A stretch of DNA of 64,000 nt from Achromobacter kerstersii (GTDB lineage: Bacteria > Pseudomonadota > Gammaproteobacteria > Burkholderiales > Burkholderiaceae_B), in contig NZ_CADIJQ010000001.1 in NCBI RefSeq assembly GCF_902859595.1, forward strand, positions 1,736,001-1,800,000. The letters run 5' to 3'. This document shows, in pieces, positions 54,098 through 62,285 of the stretch. Numbering within the stretch: position 1 is the first letter of the stretch; each line of letters starts with the position of its first letter. A model generated the notes under the pieces. It saw nothing but the letters and a program-made list of their open reading frames with translations, searched no databases and was not told the DNA's origin. The position numbers were made by a program, and so were the translations under genes.

Positions 54098-56892
54098 CGC
54101 TTTCGCTCAGTCTTAAAGTTCTTCGTCAAAGCGCTGGATGCACGGGAATTCGCTCTGCCTAGTTGGGACGCCATCATTTGCGGCCCTTGCGCATAAACTT
54201 GATCACGTGCAATCAACACCACTTCATCACGAGTTAACCGCTCGACCTCGTAGTCCTGCGGTGTTCCGTTGTTATTGATGACCACCCGAGGGGCCTGCTG
54301 AGAGGGAGTAGGCGCAGCGGATTTCGTCAAAGGTGTGACAAACCCGCCGCCGCTGCCAGACATGAGATAAGTCTCCCCGCCTTCGGAGTACAGCTCGGGG
54401 CCAAGCTCGCGCACTCGATAGAGTGAATTCGCTGCTGTGGGCCCACCTGAAGCGCGCGCGCCAGCTACCGATCCCCACGACGACGGAACTCCGGCCATTC
54501 CATCGACGCTGCCAACAGCCGAGCCGCCCATTCCTTGATAGCTCGCCCCCGCTGTAATCCCTCCAGCGGCAGCCCCGACGATGCTGCCCACCAGGCCCAC
54601 GATGGCCTGGCGCGCGGCAATGCGAGCCAAATCCGCCAGGACCGAGGTGGCAAAGTCAGTGAACGAGAGCTTGCCAGTTGTTGCGAACTTGACGATGGCA
54701 TCTTCCATGCCCTGGAAGGCGTTGGAGAACATGCCTTTGGTCTGATCCGCCACGTTCGCGGCCGAGTCTAGGTAGTTGTCCAGCGCGGATTTCGCGCCGT
54801 TCTTCCAGTCCCCTTGTGCCTTGCGCACGTTGTCGAAGTACGCTTGCTGCATCTCCATCCGCTGGCGTAGATGCTCGCTAAGCAACGCCGTTTCGGCCTT
54901 GTACGTGTCGTCCGACGTCTTGCCCACCGTGTTATCACGGGTGGCCTGGTCCAGCTGCCGCTGGTAGTCCCGCACGATGGATTGGCGGGCGCGCAATTCT
55001 TCCTGCGCGCGGTCGCCCATTCCCATGCCGGCCAGCTGGTCGTCGTACTGGCGCTGCTCGACCTCACGGGACGAACTCAGGCTGGCGCGCATGACCTCCA
55101 CGCGCGCCGCCTCTTGCGCGAGGCGCACCGACTTTTCGGCCGCGACGTTCTTTTCCAACGCCACGCGCAACTGGCTTTCTTGAGCAAGCAGGCTCTTCTG
55201 GTCTGCCGTGAGGGTCTTTTTGGTCTTGAGGTCGGAGATTTGCTGTTCGAACTCCAGGCGGCGCTTTTCCCAAGCGCCCAGCTTTTCCTGCGTAACCAGC
55301 TGACCCCGCAGAGCGGCTTCGGCCTGTGCATATTCCGCCAGCAGGCGCGTCGCACTGTCGTCCGTATAAGATTTCTTGGAACTCTTGTCCTCGTACCGGC
55401 GCTCGATGGCGGCGCGCGCCGACTTGATGACCGACGCATCAAGCGTTGTTCCATCCTTCTGCGCCTTGGCAATACGGTCGTCTAAGTCCTTCAAGTCCTT
55501 CAGGCGCTTTTCTGCTTTGGACGCGCCCTCATCGATGAGCTTAGAGATTTCCTGGCGGGACTGAATTGCCTCCCGATTGATCCTGACCAGCTCTGCCGCA
55601 GCTTTGGCCGCGTCCTCGGCTTCCTTCTTTTCCGCGATTGCGGCGTCACGACGCCCCTCAGCGTTCTTAAGGCCTTGCCGTTCCTTTTCGCTGATCGTGG
55701 CGCCAGCCTCGGCAGCGATGCGGATGTTCTCCGCGCGCTGACGAACCTCGCGCTCCAGCCCCCGTATGGTTTCCTCGACCGTATTTTCTCGGCCGATGTC
55801 GAGCATCTTGTCCCATGCCGAGGCAGCAGCTGCCCCCAACTTGTTCCACGCTGACTCAAGCGTCCCGAGATTGGCCTTCTGCGCAGTCGTGCGCCCTGTG
55901 AGCTCCGTTGCTGCCTGACGAGCGACGAGTTCAACCGCCTCTTGCGCGCGGCCTTGGTCCGTCAGCGCTTTGACTTGTGCGTAGATTGCGCCGGTCAGAA
56001 TCCCATAGCGCTCATTCAGTTCAACGACGGCAGTGACTGGGTCTTTCCCAAGTTTGGAAAAGGCTTCCACAGTCTTTTCGATCTCCGTGCCTGTCGCGCG
56101 CTGCCATTCGGCAGCAATGAGCGCCACGTCACGCAGCGCGGTGCCTGACAGCTTTCCCGAAGCCGCTACCGCGTTCAAAGCCTGTACCGCTCGCGAGTGG
56201 CTGCCCGTGATTTCGCCCAGCCCGTGCGCCAGGCCAACCAGGTTGTCGGCGGTCACCCCAGCAGCATTGCCAGTGAGAATTAGCGCGTCGCGGAAGTTCT
56301 GAGCTTCCGACGAACCCTTTATGTACGCTACAGCCAGCGCAGCAACACCGGCGGCCGCCAGTGTGTACGGGTTGATGAGACCGATGAGCGCGCCACCAAG
56401 CGCACGCGCCGCCGGCACCACGCCGCCAAACATATCCTTCAGCTGGCCGCCCTGCTGCAACAGCACCGTTAACGGCTGCTGGCCGCCCTGGATGGACACG
56501 ATGATGTCGGTCATCTGTGCTGGCACGCCACGCAACGCTGCCGCCTGCTGCGCCGCAGTCATCCCGTACTGGTTCAGCTGCTTGCCCGCGACCGCAGCCG
56601 CCGCACCTGTTGCGGTCAGCTTGGCCTTGAGTTCGTCAAGGATCGAAGTCGGCACACCCCGCAAGGCGGCGTTGTAAAGGATCTGCTCCTTTCGGGTCAT
56701 CCCGATTGTGTTGGCCTGGTTCACCAGGGCATCAACGCGGCGCCGCTCCACGGCGGCGAGCTTCCCGTAATCCGCCTGCGCCGCCTGCGACATATCGCTG
56801 GTGCCGCGCTTGGCTGCGGCGATGGCGCTATCGAATTGCGAGGTATCGACAACGACGTCGAGCCGCGCAGTGCCAATGCTTTCCTGTGCCAT
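54094..56892 (-). CDS. Tail length tape measure protein
   Basis: 932 residues, the largest helical protein of the tail module. N-terminal TARLDVVVDTSQFDSAIAAA (TMP_2/lambda H type), hydrophobic stretch LINPYTLAAAGVAALAVAYI at about 170-190, and long Glu/Lys/Arg coiled-coil segments at about 370-700, then a Gly-rich end. Its length sets tail length. Preceded by the G/GT chaperone pair, as expected for a tape measure gene. Confidence 0.9.
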   Translation of the reverse strand: MAQESIGTARLDVVVDTSQFDSAIAAAKRGTSDMSQAAQADYGKLAAVERRRVDALVNQANTIGMTRKEQILYNAALRGVPTSILDELKAKLTATGAAAAVAGKQLNQYGMTAAQQAAALRGVPAQMTDIIVSIQGGQQPLTVLLQQGGQLKDMFGGVVPAARALGGALIGLINPYTLAAAGVAALAVAYIKGSSEAQNFRDALILTGNAAGVTADNLVGLAHGLGEITGSHSRAVQALNAVAASGKLSGTALRDVALIAAEWQRATGTEIEKTVEAFSKLGKDPVTAVVELNERYGILTGAIYAQVKALTDQGRAQEAVELVARQAATELTGRTTAQKANLGTLESAWNKLGAAAASAWDKMLDIGRENTVEETIRGLEREVRQRAENIRIAAEAGATISEKERQGLKNAEGRRDAAIAEKKEAEDAAKAAAELVRINREAIQSRQEISKLIDEGASKAEKRLKDLKDLDDRIAKAQKDGTTLDASVIKSARAAIERRYEDKSSKKSYTDDSATRLLAEYAQAEAALRGQLVTQEKLGAWEKRRLEFEQQISDLKTKKTLTADQKSLLAQESQLRVALEKNVAAEKSVRLAQEAARVEVMRASLSSSREVEQRQYDDQLAGMGMGDRAQEELRARQSIVRDYQRQLDQATRDNTVGKTSDDTYKAETALLSEHLRQRMEMQQAYFDNVRKAQGDWKNGAKSALDNYLDSAANVADQTKGMFSNAFQGMEDAIVKFATTGKLSFTDFATSVLADLARIAARQAIVGLVGSIVGAAAGGITAGASYQGMGGSAVGSVDGMAGVPSSWGSVAGARASGGPTAANSLYRVRELGPELYSEGGETYLMSGSGGGFVTPLTKSAAPTPSQQAPRVVINNNGTPQDYEVERLTRDEVVLIARDQVYAQGPQMMASQLGRANSRASSALTKNFKTERKR

Positions 56893-56894
56893 GT

Positions 56895-57203
56895 TCAGCT
56901 CTTGTGAAGTATTTCCAGGGCCGCCCGTTCGATGATCCGAAGAACGTCCATGATTTCGCGCTGCTGTTTCTTCGGCACTCCTGAACGGTCCATGTCCAGG
57001 TAAAGAACGGCGTAATCAAGCCCAACCGGCCCACCAGCTCCTACACGCCACTGCGTGTAATTGCGGACGAATAGGTCAAACGCCGTTACGTGTTCGTGCC
57101 AAAGCTCCGCGCTCGGCCGGGGAAAGTCGCTCACCTTCAGACCGGCCATTGCAAGCGTGGCGGCCGGCGGCGGCTCCCACAGGAAGGCCGCCACCGCCCG
57201 CAT
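56895..57203 (-). CDS. Tail assembly chaperone T part (made as GT fusion by -1 frameshift)
   Basis: 102 residues if started at ATG 57203, DUF1799-like (MRAVAAFLWEPPPAATLAMA...). The open frame continues upstream through the A7 slippery run at 57209-57215, so a -1 slip in gene G yields a fusion of about 206 residues, like lambda gpGT. The ATG overlaps the G stop as well, so independent translation is possible. Ends 2 nt before the tape measure gene. Confidence 0.75.
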   Translation of the reverse strand: MRAVAAFLWEPPPAATLAMAGLKVSDFPRPSAELWHEHVTAFDLFVRNYTQWRVGAGGPVGLDYAVLYLDMDRSGVPKKQQREIMDVLRIIERAALEILHKS

Positions 57204-57514
57204 CAGGCTTTTTTTCGTTCGACCTTGAGCGCTTCGTTGTAGGCGCTGGCGATAGCCAAGTCCGCGCCGGGCTGGTGCTCGCACAACAGGTCAATCGCGG
57301 CCTTGCTGACGGGCAGATCCGCGTCCCACTTTTCGACCAGCTCCAGGAGCAGATCCGAAACCGTGATCTTTTCCTGCGCGAGGCGCTTCATCAGCGCCGC
57401 GTATTCCTTGCTGGTCTTGTGGCGATAGGTGACGTTCAGCTGCTGCTCACGACCCTGACCGACGATGGTGAGAGTCGCATCGATAGTCGGCGCTGCTTTG
57501 ATGATGAACGTCAT
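57203..57514 (-). CDS. Tail assembly chaperone G
   Basis: 103 residues from ATG at 57514 (overlaps the tail tube stop). MTFIIKAAPTIDATLTIVGQ start, mixed beta-alpha, C-terminus KVERKKA with the slippery codons CGA-AAA-AAA just before the stop. Binds the tape measure protein during tail assembly, in the ratio set by frameshifting to GT. Confidence 0.75.
   Translation of the reverse strand: MTFIIKAAPTIDATLTIVGQGREQQLNVTYRHKTSKEYAALMKRLAQEKITVSDLLLELVEKWDADLPVSKAAIDLLCEHQPGADLAIASAYNEALKVERKKA
57209..57215 (-). promoter_or_regulatory. Slippery site for programmed -1 frameshift (G to GT)
   Basis: A AAA AAA (seven A on the minus strand) followed by GCC TGA. Slipping by -1 after the second AAA reads AGC CTG ATG CGG, straight into the T frame. 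Position 4 codons before the stop of G, between tube and tape measure genes, is the standard place. Confidence 0.75.
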
Positions 57515-58167
57515 TACGCGGCCTCGTAGCGGATGGGGTCGGCGATGAGCGAAAACACTGCCGAGTTCTGCAAGTTCTCGTTCACTTGACCCACCGGCAC
57601 CTTGTTGAACGACGGGTAGGCGTAATAGAACATCGTGGAGCCGTTCGGCAGCACGCCGCGCACCACAATCGGCTCGCGCAGGCGATCCGCCTCGATGAGG
57701 GCCGCGTACCACGGCTTGGCCGGGTCGTAGTCCAGCGAGACCGTCATGGTCATGGCGTTCTTGAAAGTCGGTTTCTGACGCTGCCGGCTGGTCGGGTCTT
57801 CAACGTACTGATAGTTGAAGAACTGCTGATCGCCGCCGGCCATCACGACATCGCGCACTTGGTCCAGGTCCACCCACGTTGTGACCGCTTGCACACTTCC
57901 CGCGCCACCACCCGCCGGGTACAGGAGGGTACTGGTGGTATCGACGCCTTCAAGCTCGAAGCTGTCCGCATCGGCGTTGGCCGAACGAGCAACCGTTTCA
58001 TTCAAATTGGTCCAGGCCGACTTAACAACCAGCACGGATTTGTCGACCGGAGGCGAAGCGGAGCTGGCTACGCCGGGGTTTGCATTGGAAATGGCGGTGA
58101 TGGCCACCGCAGCACCCAGCCCCGTGGAGATGGAATAGCGGGTGCCGTTGATGAAGATGGAAGACAT
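57514..58167 (-). CDS. Major tail (tube) protein
   Basis: 217 residues from ATG at 58167 with GAGGA 6-7 nt upstream. Beta-rich, begins MSSIFINGTRYSISTGLGAA and has the tube-like block TFKNAMTMTVSLDYDPAKPW with the ARG-Ile-type end VFSLIADPIRYEAA. Location before the chaperone pair and high-expression signals (own hairpin upstream, good ribosome site) point to tube. Assembles as hexameric rings. Confidence 0.8.
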   Translation of the reverse strand: MSSIFINGTRYSISTGLGAAVAITAISNANPGVASSASPPVDKSVLVVKSAWTNLNETVARSANADADSFELEGVDTTSTLLYPAGGGAGSVQAVTTWVDLDQVRDVVMAGGDQQFFNYQYVEDPTSRQRQKPTFKNAMTMTVSLDYDPAKPWYAALIEADRLREPIVVRGVLPNGSTMFYYAYPSFNKVPVGQVNENLQNSAVFSLIADPIRYEAA

Positions 58168-58182
58168 AGCTTTCCTCAAAAG

Positions 58183-58204
58183 AAAAACCCGGCGCGCCGC
58201 CGGG
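58183..58204 (-). terminator. Hairpin terminator ahead of the tail tube gene
   Basis: CCCGGCG...CGCCGGG stem followed on the minus strand by TTTTTC, 15 nt before the tube gene start. Confidence 0.7.
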
Positions 58205-58229
58205 TCTGGTGTTTAAACAGGGGGAAAAG

Positions 58230-58586
58230 TCAGGGGAGATACCAGATACCGAAGTCCTGGCGTGTGCCGTACTTTTTGATTGCCTCTTCATAGAGGCTGG
58301 TCGGTGCGCCATACGGCTCAACTGCTGGAAAGTCACTTTCGCAAAGCGCCGTGCCGATCTGGTCCGCAATGGCGCTGGCCTCCATGCGACTTGTGGACCA
58401 AACGTAAACTTGGACGCGTTGGTGGCGCTTTTCGCGGCGCTTTCCTTCGACGTACCACTGTTCGGCCCCGCCAGCGCCTTGATAGACGATCAGCGGAAAC
58501 GCAGGCTTGTCCGGCGTGACGTCCGCGTATGCCCTCCCGTCCACCAAGGGCCCCAAAAGCGCCTTCAGCTTCGCTTCAAGGCTCAT
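58230..58586 (-). CDS. DUF3168-like tail completion protein
   Basis: 118 residues. LLGPLVDGRAYADVTPDKPAFPLIVYQ and RVQVYVWSTSRMEASAIADQI (in outline) match DUF3168 proteins, which close the tail end joining the head. Next to HK97 gp10-like gene (11-nt overlap). Confidence 0.75.
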   Translation of the reverse strand: MSLEAKLKALLGPLVDGRAYADVTPDKPAFPLIVYQGAGGAEQWYVEGKRREKRHQRVQVYVWSTSRMEASAIADQIGTALCESDFPAVEPYGAPTSLYEEAIKKYGTRQDFGIWYLP

Positions 58587-59079
58587 CGCTTCCCCCTTTT
58601 TGACCGGCTAGCAACTGCGGCAGCCGTTCGCGCCCCCGCTGAATCATTGCCGCCCGCGCTCGAGGTGCCGAAGCCTCATACGCAGGTCGCAAAAACGGAT
58701 ATGCAGGCACCCACTTAGGCGTCGCCAGCTTTCGGCGCTTATCCGTGACATAGCTCCCGTCCGGCTTCCGCACCACCGCGTAAATTTGCCAGTGTCCGAA
58801 CTCCACGAGGTGGCCGTGGGGAGCTTTGCTCTTGTTCCAGGTGACGGCGTACTGCACCTCCCGCTCGGATGAGTGCTTATCGCGGAACGCAAGGTAAATG
58901 GCACCGGCCAGTACGCCGTTATGCGTGTTCACACGCGTCTTGGCTTCGTCCCGTAACACCTCGCCGCCAGCCACAGCCATGGAGCGCGCCAGGCTGACGC
59001 GCGCCGGCCCCAACAGCCGGTCGAGACCAGCGGCCCAGCCTGAAGTGTCGAACTTCGCCTGTATGCCATTAGCCATCAT
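58576..59079 (-). CDS. HK97 gp10-like head-tail joining protein
   Basis: 167 residues from the ATG at 59079 (a second ATG directly follows at 59076). GWAAGLDRLLGPARVSLARSMAVAGGEVLRDEAKTRV and the HLVEFG block with PAYPFLRPAYE are family marks (in outline). Helps join head and tail. Overlaps the head closure gene by 11 nt. Confidence 0.78.
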   Translation of the reverse strand: MMANGIQAKFDTSGWAAGLDRLLGPARVSLARSMAVAGGEVLRDEAKTRVNTHNGVLAGAIYLAFRDKHSSEREVQYAVTWNKSKAPHGHLVEFGHWQIYAVVRKPDGSYVTDKRRKLATPKWVPAYPFLRPAYEASAPRARAAMIQRGRERLPQLLAGQKGGSDEP

Positions 59080-59419
59080 TGCCGCCCTGCTCGCAGATAA
59101 CAAACGCCTTCTTTCGGTCTCGGAAGTCGCGTGTGATGCCTATGACCTCGAAAATGGCTCCATCGTGAATGACGCGCATTCCCTCATCAATACCCACTGC
59201 CTTGGCCGCGTCGAAGCTCACAAGAAAGCTGTAACGCGCGATTGACGGCGACACATTGCCTTGCAGGCTTGACCGAATAGCTCCGAGGCCGCTTTCGTTC
59301 GCGATGCCAGCCCAAAGCGAGCCAGCTTCCTCCCAGTCGTCAAGGGGCTGGCCTGCTTCATCAGTCGCGCCGGAGCGGCGTTGCACCAGAATTCGGCGAT
59401 TCCGCTCTCGAGCCGTCAT
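59069..59419 (-). CDS. Head-tail adaptor / head closure protein
   Basis: 116 residues, SPP1 gp16/HK97 gp9-type: ILVQRRSGATDEAGQPLDDW, then SLWAGIANESGLGA and the C-terminal FEVIGITRDFRDRKKAFVIC. Small beta-barrel that closes the capsid after packaging. Start overlaps the preceding gene stop by 4 nt. Confidence 0.78.
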   Translation of the reverse strand: MTARERNRRILVQRRSGATDEAGQPLDDWEEAGSLWAGIANESGLGAIRSSLQGNVSPSIARYSFLVSFDAAKAVGIDEGMRVIHDGAIFEVIGITRDFRDRKKAFVICEQGGNDG

Positions 59420-59835
59420 GGCAATACTCGCGTGTAGGGAAAGACGAGGCGCGCGAATCCTGGGTTCTCATGGAGTACCTTTTCGCCCGCAGCCTCGGGG
59501 TTTTCAAGCATGTCTCCCACCAACATGACAATCGCGAGCTTTAACGGCTCCGGCACTGGCCCCGGCTTGCTCGTGAACAGAATCGGGAAAGCGCCGGCTT
59601 CGCTGGTGGCTTCACCGGGCCAGATAGGCAGCGGGGACACTCGGCCGCCGACCGGCGTCCATTCATACGATGCCTCGGCCAATGCAAAGCCCGTTCTGCG
59701 TTCGACCAGTTCGCGCGCGGCGGTAATGACGCCGGGGATATCCTCGTCCAGTGCGTCGTGGTCAATATGCAGAAGCCGCTTTACCAGCGCCATGCTCACG
59801 GGTTCAACCGACGCGGCAGTAATCAGGCGCAGCAT
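59416..59835 (-). CDS. Head-tail connector protein (HK97 gp6-like)
   Basis: 139 residues, helical: VSMALVKRLLHIDHDALDED, ARELVERRTGFAL, LKLAIVMLVGDMLENPEA. Fits gp6/gp15-type connectors that form the ring below the portal. 2 nt before it lies the stop of the upstream gene. Confidence 0.78.
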   Translation of the reverse strand: MLRLITAASVEPVSMALVKRLLHIDHDALDEDIPGVITAARELVERRTGFALAEASYEWTPVGGRVSPLPIWPGEATSEAGAFPILFTSKPGPVPEPLKLAIVMLVGDMLENPEAAGEKVLHENPGFARLVFPYTRVLP

Positions 59836-59837
59836 GG

Positions 59838-60173
59838 TCAGCCTCCTGCCGATTCAACCGCTTTCGGGTGGGGGTCGATGTAGCCAGCGCCTTTCAGCGC
59901 GGAAACATGGTCGGCGTCAAACTCGCGCACTTCGCCGCACTTGCCGTAGATGCTGTCGTGCAACACCAGAGCTTTCACCCGCTCCCGGGTGTCCGGCTCG
60001 GGAGCCGGCGCATCGGGCGGACCCGGCAGTGTCGCCGCCGGTTCGGTGCCTCCGGCCTCACCAACCCCAGGCGAAGCGGCAGCGGGCGACGTTGCGTCCA
60101 CTTGGTCAGACAGAGCGGACGGGGCCGGCGGATCGTCACTCGGCGCGGCCTGGGCTGTCGTTTTTCGTGCCAT
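59838..60173 (-). CDS. Hypothetical head-module protein
   Basis: 111 residues from ATG at 60173 (AAGGAAG upstream). First about 65 residues are Ala/Pro/Ser-rich and likely disordered, the rest VKALVLHDSIYGKCGEVREFDADHVSALKGAGYIDPHP is a small domain of the type found after major capsid genes in many siphoviruses. Function not known. Confidence 0.65.
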   Translation of the reverse strand: MARKTTAQAAPSDDPPAPSALSDQVDATSPAAASPGVGEAGGTEPAATLPGPPDAPAPEPDTRERVKALVLHDSIYGKCGEVREFDADHVSALKGAGYIDPHPKAVESAGG

Positions 60174-60192
60174 GGTTTCTTCCTTGAAAGAG

Positions 60193-60217
60193 AAAGCCGG
60201 CGGGATCACCCGCCGGC
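60193..60217 (-). terminator. Hairpin terminator after the capsid gene
   Basis: GCCGGCGGG-4 nt-CCCGCCGGC, perfect 9-bp stem followed on the minus strand by TTTCTCTTT, 20 nt past the capsid stop. Confidence 0.72.
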
Positions 60218-60237
60218 CTGCGATCACCCGGGGCCGC

Positions 60238-61476
60238 TTAAGCGGCGGCGCCGTGCTGGAACAGCTTCACTGCGCCACCCACGTCGATCAGATTGCCGCC
60301 CGAGCGCATCCACGCCAGGAAGCCAACCTGGCCTTTCTTCACGTAGGCCGAGTCGTTGAAGCGGAACAGCGTGATCGCCATCACGTCGCGGATCTTGTAC
60401 AGGCTGAAATCGCCGAACGCGATGGACTTGGCGGCGGCCGCCGGCACCGGCATGTGCTGGTTGATTTGGATGTCACGATTCAGCAAGCGATCCGGCGCGC
60501 CGCCGGGGTTCCCCTGCTCATAGCCCGGCACGAAGATCGGTCGCCCCTGATCATCCTTGATCTTGCGAATCATCTTCAGCATGTCGTCGTGGAACATCCA
60601 CTTCGCGCCCAGGCGGTACGCCGGGTCCACGCTGTGCTCGATGTCCACCAGGTCGTCGTAGGTGATCACCGGAATTGCCGAGACGGCGCCGATCTTGCCG
60701 ACTCCGGCGGCTGTAACCACGCCCATGGGGCCGGACGTGCCGGCTCCGATCGTGTAGTGGCGGTTGGTGACGCGACCGAGGCGGGTGTTCAGGCGCTGCG
60801 TGATAAAACCTTCGATGTCGGACGAGCTGTCTTGCAGCAGTTCCCAGGGCACGGTCACAACCTTGGAGCTGAACTTGTAGACCTGCAGGCCCTTCGTGCC
60901 GAAGCTTACGTCCTGGTCGGTCGCCGACTGGTTCTCGGCAACGATTTCGCCTTCTTCGTTGGTGCCGTCGCTGGTCGGATATTGCATGGGCTCGCCGCCC
61001 CCCGTCGTGAAGACGTTGGCCACGGCGCGCATGCCGCCGAACGCCTTCAGCGCATCCAGGATGGAACTGGCCACAGTGGTGGGCACGGTATAGCCACCCT
61101 GCTCCGGGTTGACCGCCGGATTGCCGCTCATGGCGCCACGGATATGCGTCCAGTCCTCGGCGCTGAGTGCGTTGTCGCCACCACGGCACCACTTATCGAA
61201 CAGTGCCACGTCGGTGCCGCGATTGCCCTTGGCGCCGGGGCGGGCATCATGTTCACGCACGCCAGCGCCATGCAGGTCGCTTTCGGCCGTCAGGTCCATC
61301 ATCTTCTGATGGCGCTCGATGGAGGCGTCGATACGGTCGATTTCAGCCGTGTTGTCGTCGTACTTCTTCTGGTGGTCGGCGTTCCAGTTGGCGCCGGGGT
61401 TGTTGTCCAGCAGGGCGCGGGTTTCCTTGGCCAGCGCGTTGCGGCGCTCCCGCTCGGCTTGAAGATTGAAAGCCAT
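60238..61476 (-). CDS. Major capsid protein (HK97 fold)
   Basis: 412 residues. N-terminal about 100 residues are the coiled-coil delta (scaffold) domain (MAFNLQAERERRNALAKETR, EIDRIDASIERHQKMM) followed by a likely cleavage region, then the HK97 fold (NPAVNPEQGGYTVPTTVASS, GTKGLQVYKFSSKVVTVPWELL in outline). Good ribosome site and a terminator upstream. The delta domain would be removed by the prohead protease encoded just upstream. Confidence 0.92.
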   Translation of the reverse strand: MAFNLQAERERRNALAKETRALLDNNPGANWNADHQKKYDDNTAEIDRIDASIERHQKMMDLTAESDLHGAGVREHDARPGAKGNRGTDVALFDKWCRGGDNALSAEDWTHIRGAMSGNPAVNPEQGGYTVPTTVASSILDALKAFGGMRAVANVFTTGGGEPMQYPTSDGTNEEGEIVAENQSATDQDVSFGTKGLQVYKFSSKVVTVPWELLQDSSSDIEGFITQRLNTRLGRVTNRHYTIGAGTSGPMGVVTAAGVGKIGAVSAIPVITYDDLVDIEHSVDPAYRLGAKWMFHDDMLKMIRKIKDDQGRPIFVPGYEQGNPGGAPDRLLNRDIQINQHMPVPAAAAKSIAFGDFSLYKIRDVMAITLFRFNDSAYVKKGQVGFLAWMRSGGNLIDVGGAVKLFQHGAAA

Positions 61477-61496
61477 AACTTAGGTTCCTTCAGTCG

Positions 61497-61519
61497 AAAA
61501 AAAACCGCCCGAAGGCGGT
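61497..61519 (-). terminator. Hairpin terminator ahead of the capsid gene
   Basis: ACCGCC-4 nt-GGCGGT followed on the minus strand by eight T, ending 20 nt before the capsid start. Confidence 0.88.
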
Positions 61520-61544
61520 GGGTTGTCCTGCGTGCGGGAGCCGC

Positions 61545-62285
61545 TTATGCAGGGGTGGCCTCGATCAGCGAAAACCGCCGCTCAAGATCATTTCGCAAGG
61601 CTTTGACCTGGGCATCATCCACAACGGGAGATTTCGGCTCGGTCAGCGCCTTGGGCGCATTCTGGTAAGCCGCCAGATTCCATGCGTTGGATGTGGTCGA
61701 CTTTTTTGCAGCGGCGTCAACAATGCGATCGACAAAGCCATGCTCCAGCGCCTCGTCGGCGCTGAACCAGGTCTCCGCGTCCATCCAGGTCTTGACCTGA
61801 TCCGCCGACTGGCCGGAGCGGGCCACGTAGTCAGCCGTGATCGCGCCGTCCACCTTTTCAAGCAGATCGGCCGTTTCGCGCATGTCCGCCTTGTTGCCGA
61901 TGGCAACGGTCCAGGCGTTGTGGATCATGAAGAACGCCCCCTGCGATATCTCTACCTCATCGCATGCCATACAAACGTCCGTCGCCGCAGAAGCGGCCAA
62001 GCCGTCCACGTGAGCAACTACCTTCGCCGAATGCTGGCGGATGGCGGTCATCATCGCGCGGGCGTCGAACACGTCGCCCCCCGGCGAGTTAATGCGCAAG
62101 TGGATCGTATCGGCCGTGATGCTGGAAAGGGCCTTGGAAAATTCGGTCGCGTCGATATCGCCCCACCAACCGCCTATAACCCCATGCAGGTAGATCGTAT
62201 GCTCACCGTTGCTCGACTCGGCGCGCAGCGGCTTCGACCCAGAGGCGTTGTCACGCGCCATCTGAAGCAGTTTCGGAATTTTCAT
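61545..62285 (-). CDS. ClpP-like prohead protease
   Basis: 246 residues from ATG at 62285 (overlaps the portal gene by 35 nt). S14 ClpP fold: RINSPGGDVFDARAM, catalytic Ser in DGLAASAATD at about 96-104, His in FMIHNAW. Matures the head by cutting the capsid delta domain. In phages with HK97-type capsids this ClpP version is a common replacement for the U35 protease. Confidence 0.9.
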   Translation of the reverse strand: MKIPKLLQMARDNASGSKPLRAESSNGEHTIYLHGVIGGWWGDIDATEFSKALSSITADTIHLRINSPGGDVFDARAMMTAIRQHSAKVVAHVDGLAASAATDVCMACDEVEISQGAFFMIHNAWTVAIGNKADMRETADLLEKVDGAITADYVARSGQSADQVKTWMDAETWFSADEALEHGFVDRIVDAAAKKSTTSNAWNLAAYQNAPKALTEPKSPVVDDAQVKALRNDLERRFSLIEATPA

